Assembly: GCF_003316765.1 (NCBI RefSeq)
Contig: NZ_NIJF01000063.1
Span: 555 to 64,554, forward strand
DNA length: 64,000 nucleotides
Direction: 5' to 3'
From: Bacillus sp. P14.5
GTDB lineage: Bacteria; Bacillota; Bacilli; Bacillales; Bacillaceae_B
Shown: positions 37,751 to 44,885 of the stretch, in pieces
Layout of the letters: each line of letters starts with the position of its first letter
Numbering within the stretch: position 1 is the stretch's first letter
Position numbers and translations under genes: made by a program
The notes under the pieces: model-generated
Databases searched by the model: none
What the model was told of the DNA's origin: nothing
The model's input: the letters and a program-made list of their open reading frames with translations, nothing else

Positions 37751-38287
37751 ATGAAAGCAACTGGTATTGTTCGTCGTATTGATGATTTAGGTCGTGTCGT
37801 GATTCCAAAGGAAATTCGCAGGACTCTCAGAATTCGCGAAGGTGATCCATTGGAGATTTTCGTTGATAGAGACGGCGAGGTCATCCTGAAAAAATACTCA
37901 CCAATCAGTGAGTTAAGTGATTTTGCGAAAGAATATGCAGAGGCATTGTATGACAGCCTTGGCAGCTCGGTCCTCATTTCGGACAGGGATGCGGTGATCA
38001 CCATCGCAGGCGGCTCCAAAAAAGAATATTTAAATAAAAACGTTAGTGATCTCATTGAAAAACAAATGGGAGAGCGTAATTCATTACTTCACACACAACA
38101 AGGAAAAATCGAACTTGTGGAGGGTGTGGAAGAAGAAGTATCTTCTTACACCATTGCCCCGATCATCGCCAATGGCGATCCAATCGGTTCAGTGACCATT
38201 TTCTCGAAGGACAAGACTATTGGTGAAGTAGAACAAAAGGCAGTAGAAACGGCAGCTGGCTTCTTAGCAAGACAAATGGAATCATAA
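37751..38287 (+). CDS. spoVT: Stage V sporulation protein T
   Basis: 178-residue forespore transcription factor modulating SigG genes; same length as B. subtilis. The N-terminal AbrB-like swapped hairpin (residues 1-53, MKATGIVRRIDDLGRVVIP) and the C-terminal GAF-like domain (56-178) are both complete. It is a paralogue of the AbrB encoded at 14699-14986. GTGAGGCAAC precedes the ATG. Confidence 0.96.
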   Translation: MKATGIVRRIDDLGRVVIPKEIRRTLRIREGDPLEIFVDRDGEVILKKYSPISELSDFAKEYAEALYDSLGSSVLISDRDAVITIAGGSKKEYLNKNVSDLIEKQMGERNSLLHTQQGKIELVEGVEEEVSSYTIAPIIANGDPIGSVTIFSKDKTIGEVEQKAVETAAGFLARQMES

Positions 38288-38291
38288 AATC

Positions 38292-38320
38292 AGGAGCGGT
38301 GGATACCGCTTCTTTTTTTG
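38292..38320 (+). terminator. Terminator of spoVT
   Basis: GGAGCGGT pairs with ACCGCTTC around GGAT, then seven Ts. Confidence 0.8.
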
Positions 38321-38362
38321 CTTTCACCTGAAGCGCCCCACTAAAATGAATAGGGCATTTTG

Positions 38363-38371
38363 TGTTATAAT
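38363..38371 (+). promoter_or_regulatory. Extended -10 promoter of yabM
   Basis: TGTTATAAT (TGn-TATAAT) 41 bp before the yabM start; no clear -35. Confidence 0.4.
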
Positions 38372-38411
38372 ACAGTACAATAATTCGCAAAAGGAAGGCA
38401 GGAAACAGCGG

Positions 38412-40010
38412 TTGCCTTATGAAAATATATCTGCAAAGTTAATGAAGGGGACCTTTATCCTGACGGCTGCAGCACTGATTACGAAAATTCTCAGCGCCGT
38501 CTACCGTGTTCCGTTCCAAAATATCGTCGGCGATATTGGTTTTTATATATATCAGCAGGTCTATCCCTTTTATGGGATTGCCCTGGCTCTTTCTACATAT
38601 GGATTTCCGGTTATCATTTCTAAAATGATTGCCGAACGGCAGGAAGGGAAAAACGGAAAAGAGGTTCAGGCACTTCTCCGGTCCTCCTTTCTATTCTTGA
38701 CAGTGACTGGTGTGATTTGGTTTCTGCTCATTTACTTCGGCGCTGGGCCGATTGCTTCCCAGATGGGAGACCCCCAGCTGGAGAATCTGATTCAATTGAT
38801 TAGTATTACCTTTTTGCTCATCCCATTCATTTCGGGTCTGAGAGGCTTTTACCAAGGTACAGGCAACATGGTCCCCACTGCTTATTCCCAAGTAGGGGAA
38901 CAGTTTGTCAGGGTTGCCACCATCCTGGTATTTTCGGCTGTTCTGGTCGCAAATGATTATTCCCTTTATATGGCAGGAGCCGGTGCACTGTTTGGTTCCA
39001 TAACGGGGGGCCTGGTCTGCATCCTTATCCTGCTCACATTTGTCTGGAGGGATCATACACGTTTCTCCCTCTCTTTCTTTGGCTTGCGGGAGACTAATCA
39101 CAAAGAGATTTGGTCCAGGCTTTTAAAGCATGGGACGGCAATATGTGTCAGCGGGATGCTGCTTGTGCTGCTTCAATTGATAGATGCCTTGAATGTTTAC
39201 TCTCTTTTAGTACAATCAGGGATATCTGAGACAGAGTCTAAACAGCTGAAGGGAATTTACGACAGGGGTCAGCCCTTCATCCAGCTGGGCACGGTAGTCA
39301 GCACCTCCCTTTCCTTAACATTGGTTCCGCTTATCACAGCAGCCTTCCGTAAAGGTGACAGGGCTGTGATGAATGAGAAAATCAGGCTGGCTTTGAAGAT
39401 AGGCAGCCTGGCGGGGTTTGCCGCCTCCCTGGGTTTGATTAATATCATTGAACCCACCAATACTATGCTGTTTCAAAACAGCCTGGGTTCAGATGTCATT
39501 GCGGTCTTTTGTTTGTCGATCCTGTTCAGTTCCATCATTTTAACCATTTCAGGCATCCTGCAGGGAATCGAGCTGATTTATTTTCCTGCGATGGCAATCA
39601 TGGGCGGCCTCGCCATTAAGTTCTTTTTAAATATCATGCTTGTAAGCCGATACGGTACAATGGGCTCCTCGATCGCTACAGTCATCGCATTAGGAGCGAT
39701 TGCTGCCATCTTGATTTTTCGTTTGAAAAAACAATTCAATGCACCTTTCCTGAAACTGCATTTTTATTTGGTTACGGGGCTCGCCGGGATAACCATGACC
39801 GTTGTACTGCAAGCGTATTCGTATCTTTTTTCAATAGTTGCAGGTGATGAATCCCGTATTCTGGCCGCGGTAGAATCCCTGTCCGGTACTGCCGTTGGTG
39901 CCGCCGTATTTATTTTGATCATCCTTAAAGGGAGAGTCTTCTCCTTTGAAGAACTGCAGCAACTGCCGGGGGGAGAGAAATTGAGTTCCCTGTCCGAGCG
40001 TTTTAAATAG
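38412..40010 (+). CDS. yabM: Polysaccharide flippase family protein YabM (MurJ/SpoVB-like)
   Basis: 532-residue integral membrane protein of the MOP superfamily, with about 14 hydrophobic helices spread over the whole length. The opening KLMKGTFILTAAALITKILSAVYRVPF and the GDIGFYIYQQVYPFYGIALALSTYGFP segment are typical of the SpoVB/YabM/YkvU group. Likely a lipid-linked oligosaccharide flippase, function inferred. TTG 38412 follows GCAGGAAAC and gives the family N-terminus. yabN follows. Confidence 0.9.
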   Translation: MPYENISAKLMKGTFILTAAALITKILSAVYRVPFQNIVGDIGFYIYQQVYPFYGIALALSTYGFPVIISKMIAERQEGKNGKEVQALLRSSFLFLTVTGVIWFLLIYFGAGPIASQMGDPQLENLIQLISITFLLIPFISGLRGFYQGTGNMVPTAYSQVGEQFVRVATILVFSAVLVANDYSLYMAGAGALFGSITGGLVCILILLTFVWRDHTRFSLSFFGLRETNHKEIWSRLLKHGTAICVSGMLLVLLQLIDALNVYSLLVQSGISETESKQLKGIYDRGQPFIQLGTVVSTSLSLTLVPLITAAFRKGDRAVMNEKIRLALKIGSLAGFAASLGLINIIEPTNTMLFQNSLGSDVIAVFCLSILFSSIILTISGILQGIELIYFPAMAIMGGLAIKFFLNIMLVSRYGTMGSSIATVIALGAIAAILIFRLKKQFNAPFLKLHFYLVTGLAGITMTVVLQAYSYLFSIVAGDESRILAAVESLSGTAVGAAVFILIILKGRVFSFEELQQLPGGEKLSSLSERFK

Positions 40011-40101
40011 GTTTAGGGAGACGGAGGTTGCGCGGGGATAGTCAAAGCCCTTTATGGTATTTTCTTCCCCTCGACGTCAAATAAACAATAGGAGGTCCAG
40101 C

Positions 40102-41562
40102 ATGAAAAAATTTATGGTTGCCGGCCTGGGTGCAGGTGAACTCGATCAAATGCCTCTCGGTGTGTACAAACAGCTGAAAGGGGAAAGGACAACCTTTCTC
40201 CGTACTGAACATCACCCGGTGGTATCCGAGCTGAAAGAAGAAGGTTTTGTTTATCAATCCTTTGATTACATATATGAAAAGCATGACAGCTTTGATAAGG
40301 TTTATATTGAAATTGTCGAAGTGCTGAAAGCCGAAGCACAGCAAGGCGAGATCCTTTATGCAGTGCCGGGTCATCCCCTTGTGGCGGAAAAGACAGTCCA
40401 GCTGCTGATCGAAGCGGCCGAACATGAGGGGTTTGAACTTGAAATCCTAGGCGGACAGAGCTTTCTTGATCCATTGTTCGCAGCAGTAAAAGCAGATCCG
40501 ATTGAAGGATTTCAGCTTTTGGATGGGACTGATTTACATCTTGAAGATATCAAGATGGACCAGCATTTAATCATTGGCCAGGTCTATGATGCATTTACAG
40601 CATCAGATGTAAAGCTGACCTTGATGGAGATATATCCATATGATTATCGTGTCAAAATCGTAACAGCGGCAGGAACGAAAGAAGAGATTGTTAAAACGAT
40701 CCCGCTTGTTGAACTGGATCGTGAAGTGGAATTGAATAACTTAACCAGCTTGTATGTTCCTCCTGCAGCAGAAATGGATTTAAGGTATAAACAATTTTCC
40801 ACATTCAGGCATATTATCGCACGCCTGCGAGGGCCGGGCGGATGTCCATGGGATATTGAACAGACCCACCATTCACTTAAGAAGTATTTAATAGAAGAAA
40901 CTTATGAACTGTTAGAGGCCATAGAGGAAGAAGATATTGACCACATAATTGAAGAGCTAGGAGATGTGCTTCTTCAAATCATGCTTCATGCTCAAATCGG
41001 TGAGGATGAAGGCATGTTCACGATTAATGAAGTAATCGGAACGGTCTCGGAAAAAATGGTCCGCCGCCATCCCCATGTATTTGGTGATGTGACAGTAGAA
41101 GGCACGGATGATGTAAAGGCTAATTGGGAAACCATTAAACAAGCTGAAAAAGGCGAGCGGGAAAAACCGCTTTTAAGCGGCGCTGCAAAAGGATATCCCT
41201 CTTTAATGAAAGCATATGAGTACCAGAAGAAGGCTGCCAAAACCGGTTTTGATTGGGAACTTACGGACGAGGCGTGGGAGAAAGTCTATGAAGAAATAGA
41301 GGAATTCCGCGCCGAAGCAGCGAATGGAGATAGACACGCCCAAATCAGTGAATTTGGCGACCTGCTGTTTTCTCTTGTCAATATCGCCCGCTTCTATAAA
41401 GTACATCCTGAAGAGGCGTTGGCCATGGCGAATACGAAATTTTTCAACCGCTTTTCCTATGTAGAGCAGAAGGTTAAAGAAAGCGGAAAGGAATTCAGTG
41501 ATTTTTCACTGAAAGAACTGGATGGATTCTGGAACGAAGCAAAAGGAAGAGGAATCAACTGA
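40102..41562 (+). CDS. yabN: Bifunctional methyltransferase / nucleoside triphosphate pyrophosphohydrolase YabN
   Basis: 486-residue fusion (about 489 in B. subtilis). The N-terminal tetrapyrrole-methylase-like domain (1-220, MVAGLGAGELDQMP.., VPGHPLVAEKT) is joined to a MazG domain (about 235-480) with GGCPWDIEQTHHSLKKYLIEETYELLEAI and EELGDVLLQI..HA metal-binding motifs, duplicated near the end (EFGDLLFSLVNIARF). It probably removes abnormal NTPs. ATG 40102 follows ATAGGAGGT. Confidence 0.93.
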   Translation: MKKFMVAGLGAGELDQMPLGVYKQLKGERTTFLRTEHHPVVSELKEEGFVYQSFDYIYEKHDSFDKVYIEIVEVLKAEAQQGEILYAVPGHPLVAEKTVQLLIEAAEHEGFELEILGGQSFLDPLFAAVKADPIEGFQLLDGTDLHLEDIKMDQHLIIGQVYDAFTASDVKLTLMEIYPYDYRVKIVTAAGTKEEIVKTIPLVELDREVELNNLTSLYVPPAAEMDLRYKQFSTFRHIIARLRGPGGCPWDIEQTHHSLKKYLIEETYELLEAIEEEDIDHIIEELGDVLLQIMLHAQIGEDEGMFTINEVIGTVSEKMVRRHPHVFGDVTVEGTDDVKANWETIKQAEKGEREKPLLSGAAKGYPSLMKAYEYQKKAAKTGFDWELTDEAWEKVYEEIEEFRAEAANGDRHAQISEFGDLLFSLVNIARFYKVHPEEALAMANTKFFNRFSYVEQKVKESGKEFSDFSLKELDGFWNEAKGRGIN

Positions 41563-41662
41563 ACCTGCCCAATGTGAATTGATCAAGGACCTTCTCAGAA
41601 TGAATGCTTCCTGGATGTGCAAACAACCCTTCCCGGAAAGATGACTAAAGGAGAGAAAATAC

Positions 41663-41944
41663 ATGGCAACAATGCGTTTAGATAAGTTTTTAAAAGTATC
41701 CCGTTTAATCAAAAGAAGAACATTGGCAAAGGAAGTGGCAGACAAAGGCAGAATCACCATTAACGGACTCCAGGCAAAAGCGAGTTCCAATGTCAAAGTA
41801 GGGGATGAGTTGAAGGTCCGCTTCGGCCAAAAAGTAGTCACGGCAACAGTCGACCGCCTGCAAGAGTCTACCCGCAAAGAGGACGCAGGCACAATGTACA
41901 CCATTGTCAGTGAAGAACGAGTATCGGAAGGACCCGAAGAGTAA
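41663..41944 (+). CDS. rqcP: RqcP (YabO), ribosome quality control S4 protein
   Basis: 93-residue S4-domain RNA-binding protein. [32 protein letters not shown] is the S4 fold. RqcP works with RqcH in alanine tailing of stalled nascent chains on the 50S subunit. The C-terminal tail is slightly longer than in B. subtilis (86 aa). GGAGAGAAA precedes ATG 41663. It lies after yabN and before yabP. Confidence 0.93.
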   Translation: MATMRLDKFLKVSRLIKRRTLAKEVADKGRITINGLQAKASSNVKVGDELKVRFGQKVVTATVDRLQESTRKEDAGTMYTIVSEERVSEGPEE

Positions 41945-42024
41945 GTTGGCAGCTTGTTCTATTTTTCTTCCCGCCGCATACATATAGTTACAAAGCCTGT
42001 ACTTTGTGAATGTGGGGGATGAAA

Positions 42025-42327
42025 ATGAATCAGTATCAGGAAAGCGGAAATAACAAAGGAACAATGCAGGAACATGATGTCATGATGAGAGGCAGACGCC
42101 TGTTGGACATTACAGGAGTCAAGCAGGTCGAAAGCTTCGATAATGAAGAATTCCTGCTTGAGACAGTTATGGGGTTCCTCTCGATCAGAGGGCAGAACCT
42201 GCAAATGAAGAACCTGGATGTTGATAAAGGAATTGTCTCCATTAAAGGCAAGGTGTTTGATATCGTTTATTTGGACGAACAAAGTGGAGAAAAAGCTAAA
42301 GGGCTCTTTAGCAAGCTGTTCCGATGA
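42025..42327 (+). CDS. yabP: Spore coat assembly protein YabP
   Basis: 100-residue protein needed for late spore development, same length as B. subtilis. The segment LDITGVKQVESFDNEEFLLETVMG followed by LSIRGQNLQMKNLDVDKGIVSIKG is diagnostic. ATG 42025 is preferred to 42019 by spacing from GGGGGA. A CATACATA/CATATAGT -10-like element near 41977-41988 would fit SigE control. The gene overlaps yabQ by 4 nt. Confidence 0.94.
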   Translation: MNQYQESGNNKGTMQEHDVMMRGRRLLDITGVKQVESFDNEEFLLETVMGFLSIRGQNLQMKNLDVDKGIVSIKGKVFDIVYLDEQSGEKAKGLFSKLFR

Positions 42328-42950
42328 CGCTTTCAGTACAATTTTACACCATGCTGGCCATGGTCGGCATGGGCAGTGTTTTCGGGGCAGCCCTTGATAC
42401 GTATAACCGTTTCTTGAACAGAAACAAAAGAAAACGCTGGCTTGTTTTCCTGAACGATGTCTTGTTTTGGATTGTGCAAGCCCTTTTTATTTTCTACATC
42501 CTTTTTTCGGTGAACTTTGGTGAAGTAAGGTTCTATATCTTCATTGCACTGCTATGTGGATTTGCAGGCTATCAGGCTCTCCTGAAGGAAATGTATAAGA
42601 ATTTGCTGGAAAGAATCATTCAAGGCTTTATTTCTCTTTACAGTTTCATGGTGAAGATGGCAAGGAATCTGGTCTACTCACCAATCAAATGGCTGGTGGT
42701 CCTCCTCTTTTCCATCATCCTCGGAATTGCCAAGGGAGTATGGACAGTATTCGGTTTCCTGTTCAAAGCAATTATTTCCATCTTGAAAATCGTGTTTACT
42801 CCTCTTCTATGGGTGGTAAAAATTATTTCAAGCCTTTTGCCGAAAAATATTAAAAAATTCGTCGAGAAGTTATATAATAAATTTGCAGGATATTTATTTC
42901 CATTTGTGAAAGTTATAAGTACAAAGCTGAAAAAATGGCTTAAGAGATAA
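42324..42950 (+). CDS. yabQ: Spore cortex biosynthesis protein YabQ
   Basis: 208-residue mother-cell membrane protein required for cortex formation. Hydrophobic segments lie near residues 5-25, 40-62, 66-84 and 120-150, then a hydrophobic/basic C-terminal region (KNIKKFVEKLYNKFAGYLF..KLKKWLKR). The ATG overlaps the yabP stop (ATGA), so translation is coupled. divIC starts 14 bp later, so sporulation and division genes share a transcript. Confidence 0.9.
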   Translation: MTLSVQFYTMLAMVGMGSVFGAALDTYNRFLNRNKRKRWLVFLNDVLFWIVQALFIFYILFSVNFGEVRFYIFIALLCGFAGYQALLKEMYKNLLERIIQGFISLYSFMVKMARNLVYSPIKWLVVLLFSIILGIAKGVWTVFGFLFKAIISILKIVFTPLLWVVKIISSLLPKNIKKFVEKLYNKFAGYLFPFVKVISTKLKKWLKR

Positions 42951-42964
42951 AGGAGGTGCAAGAG

Positions 42965-43354
42965 ATGAGCCGGGAACGAAATATCCGTTCAATGGAAAAT
43001 GCCTATGTAAGACAGCAGGAACATAAAAAGAAAGTCAGTCACCATAGAAAAAAGAGGCTTTTTCGCCGCTTGGCCCTACTATTTATCCTCGCCCTGACGA
43101 TAAGCGGTTTTCTAGTTTCGACCCTCATCTCACGCGCTTCGGTCCTTGACGAGAAGGAAGCACAAAAGGCAGAGCTGGAAGCCAAGCTGGAAAAACTCGA
43201 GAGGCAGCAATCGATTCTCGAAGAAGAAATCATCAAGCTGAACGATGACGAGTACATTGCCAAATTGGCCAGAAGGGATTATTTTCTCTCAGACGAAGGC
43301 GAAATTATCTTTAACATTCCAGAGCCGGAAGCAAAAAAAGAAGAAGAAGAGTAG
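42965..43354 (+). CDS. divIC: Cell division protein DivIC
   Basis: 129-residue bitopic divisome protein (FtsB-like; 125 aa in B. subtilis). A basic cytoplasmic N-terminus (HKKKVSHHRKKRLFRRL) is followed by one membrane segment (about residues 36-56). An extracytoplasmic coiled coil (65-95, AELEAKLEKLERQQSILEEEI) leads to an acidic tail. It acts with FtsL and DivIB to activate septal synthesis. ATG 42965 lies 6 nt after AAAGGAGGTG; a GTG within that RBS is rejected. Confidence 0.95.
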   Translation: MSRERNIRSMENAYVRQQEHKKKVSHHRKKRLFRRLALLFILALTISGFLVSTLISRASVLDEKEAQKAELEAKLEKLERQQSILEEEIIKLNDDEYIAKLARRDYFLSDEGEIIFNIPEPEAKKEEEE

Positions 43355-43359
43355 TCGCA

Positions 43360-43388
43360 TTGACACTCTTTTTTTTATTGGCTATAAT
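43360..43388 (+). promoter_or_regulatory. SigA promoter of yabR
   Basis: TTGACA (43360-43365), 17 bp, TATAAT (43383-43388): full consensus, starting 5 bp after divIC. Confidence 0.9.
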
Positions 43389-43431
43389 ATATAGTAAGCT
43401 TTTAATTATTTTAAGGAGGAGCATTCTTTTT

Positions 43432-43857
43432 ATGTCAATTGAAGTAGGCAGCAAGGTTCAGGGTAAAGTTACAGGGATTACAAATTTTGGAGCGTTCGTA
43501 GAATTGCCGGAAGGTGCAACAGGTCTTGTCCACATCAGCGAAGTTGCCGACAATTATGTAAAGGATATCAATGAGCATCTTAAAGTCGGTGAAGAAGTGA
43601 CAGTCAAAGTCATGAACGTCGAGAAAGACGGAAAGATCGGTTTATCCATCCGGAAGGCAGTAGACCAGCCGCAACGCCCACAGCGCCCGCAGCGTCCTCA
43701 GCGTCCACGCAGCAGCAATAAAATGAACGATACTCGTCCCAAAGAGAATTTCGAGCAGAAGATGGCCCGTTTCTTAAAGGATAGCGAAGATCGTTTAACT
43801 TCATTAAAACGGCATACAGAATCAAAACGTGGCGGCCGAGGAGCAAAAAGAGGATAA
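43432..43857 (+). CDS. yabR: S1 RNA-binding domain protein YabR
   Basis: 141-residue protein. An S1 OB-fold domain (residues 1-75, VGSKVQGKVTGITNFGAFVELPEGATGLVHISEV) is followed by a basic linker with repeated QRPQRP units and a basic tail (KRHTESKRGGRGAKRG). Related to the polynucleotide phosphorylase S1 domain and the Gsp13 group; function uncertain. B. subtilis YabR is 128 aa. ATG 43432 follows TTAAGGAGGAGC and is driven by a consensus SigA promoter. Confidence 0.92.
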   Translation: MSIEVGSKVQGKVTGITNFGAFVELPEGATGLVHISEVADNYVKDINEHLKVGEEVTVKVMNVEKDGKIGLSIRKAVDQPQRPQRPQRPQRPRSSNKMNDTRPKENFEQKMARFLKDSEDRLTSLKRHTESKRGGRGAKRG

Positions 43858-43915
43858 CTTGCTGTCTGTTTATATATAGCAGGTTTATAGAGAGGGTTCC
43901 TAATGGGAACCATAA

Positions 43916-43967
43916 GGGAAAACAACTGACTGCCTTTCATCCCTGGAAAGCGGTCGGTTGTTTTTTG
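43916..43967 (+). terminator. Terminator of yabR
   Basis: AACAACTGACTGCCTTTC pairs, with two mismatches, with GAAAGCGGTCGGTTGTT, followed by six Ts. Confidence 0.85.
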
Positions 43968-44069
43968 AATTCCGGCTTTGTTCTAGTGGGGTTCATGGGC
44001 TTAGAAGTTCAATCCTCCACGAATGTTGTTGGATTTATGGCGTTGTATATAAAAAATTCTTAGGAACAG

Positions 44070-44275
44070 ATTGGGCTTCAGGCAGCACTGATTTGAGGAT
44101 AAAGGAGAATCGATGCAGCCAGAACCGGCATCGGGGTACATGGAATTGGCGAAACCAAGAATCGATGCAGTCCGAATGGTCACCAGGGTACATCGATTTA
44201 GCGAAACCAAGAATCGGCAGTCAGAATGGTCCTCAGACAGCACCGATTTAGTAAAACTAAAAATCGATGTATTCT
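44070..44275 (+). repeat. 52-bp degenerate tandem repeat
   Basis: The motif GAATCGATGCAG starts at 44107 and 44159, with diverged versions at 44211 and about 44260: a period of 52 bp with the last unit 2-3 bp shorter. Each unit also carries GCGAAACCAAG and a CATCGATTTA-like block. A partial unit precedes the first. The reading frames across it are repeat-derived and show no protein signature. Confidence 0.75.
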
Positions 44276-44411
44276 CATCGGCCGGCAGGCGTCACCAAGC
44301 GTATGAAATAACAAACGACATTGAAGATCGACCTCAAAGCTTTAAAAGGAAAATGTTTCACATGAAACGACAATACTTGAAACAATAAATTCAAGCCTTC
44401 AAAAAAGACAA

Positions 44412-44443
44412 ACAAAAAACCACGACAGTTGTCGTGGTTTTTC
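44412..44443 (-). terminator. Terminator of the tRNA operon
   Basis: CCACGAC pairs with GTCGTGG, with a T run following on the minus strand, immediately past tRNA-Glu. Confidence 0.8.
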
Positions 44444-44447
44444 AGTA

Positions 44448-44519
44448 TGACCCATACGGGATTCGAACCCGTGTTACCGCCGTGAAAGGGCGGTGTCTTA
44501 ACCGCTTGACCAATGGGCC
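44448..44519 (-). tRNA. tRNA-Glu (anticodon TTC)
   Basis: 72-nt cloverleaf on the minus strand: the acceptor GGCCCAT pairs with ATGGGTC, the anticodon loop CTTTCAC is in a CCGCC/GGCGG stem, and the T-loop is GGTTCGAATC. The 3' CCA is not encoded. B. subtilis has the same Met-Glu pair between yabR and spoIIE. Confidence 0.95.
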
Positions 44520-44528
44520 AATATAATA

Positions 44529-44605
44529 TGGTAGCGGCGGAGGGGATCGAACCCCCGACCTCACGGGTATGAACCGTACGCTCTAGCCAGCTGAGCTACA
44601 CCGCC
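44529..44605 (-). tRNA. tRNA-Met (anticodon CAT)
   Basis: 77-nt cloverleaf on the minus strand: acceptor GGCGGTG / CGCCGCT, D-arm TAGCTCAGCTGGCTAGAGC, anticodon loop TTCATAC, T-loop GGTTCGATCC, encoded CCA end. The lack of initiator features (CGCGGG start) indicates an elongator. A lysidine-modified tRNA-Ile2 cannot be fully excluded, but the synteny supports Met. Confidence 0.9.
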
Positions 44606-44637
44606 ATATCAATAAATTGTTTTGAGACACAAGTAAT

Positions 44638-44666
44638 ATAATACATAGGATTAAAAAAATTGTCAA
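44638..44666 (-). promoter_or_regulatory. SigA promoter of the tRNA operon
   Basis: TTGACA (44666-44661) and TATTAT (44643-44638), spacer 17 bp, on the minus strand, about 33 bp before tRNA-Met. Confidence 0.85.
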
Positions 44667-44784
44667 CAAATAAATCAAGAAAAATGTCAGTTTATAAATC
44701 TCGTATTTAGCAGTACAACCCTAAATCCGTCAGGAAAGCTGTTCGGTCAGTCATTTTTTATTCATCTGTTTTTTCGCAGAAAGA

Positions 44785-44850
44785 AGTCGAACTTTTCTCA
44801 CATTTAAAGTCCTCATTTTGACAAACTTCTAAGCTTGTCCGCTATATACT
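44785..44850 (+). promoter_or_regulatory. Spo0A-dependent SigA promoter of spoIIE
   Basis: TTGACA (44818-44823) and TATACT (44845-44850) are separated by 21 bp, the unusual spacing known for Spo0A-activated spoIIE/spoIIG promoters. Near-consensus 0A boxes lie at 44785-44791 (AGTCGAA) and overlap the -35 on the other strand (TGTCAAA, 44817-44823). Confidence 0.85.
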
Positions 44851-44885
44851 AACTACAATGAATAAGACCAGGGGAGAGGATAAGT

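Noticed and set aside
44070-44275. CRISPR array
   Set aside because: Repeats are degenerate and contiguous with no unique spacers of constant length, and no cas genes are present.
43958-44388. 97- and 91-codon ORFs upstream of the tRNA genes
   Set aside because: They translate the 52-bp tandem repeat in shifting frames because 52 is not a multiple of three; no RBS.
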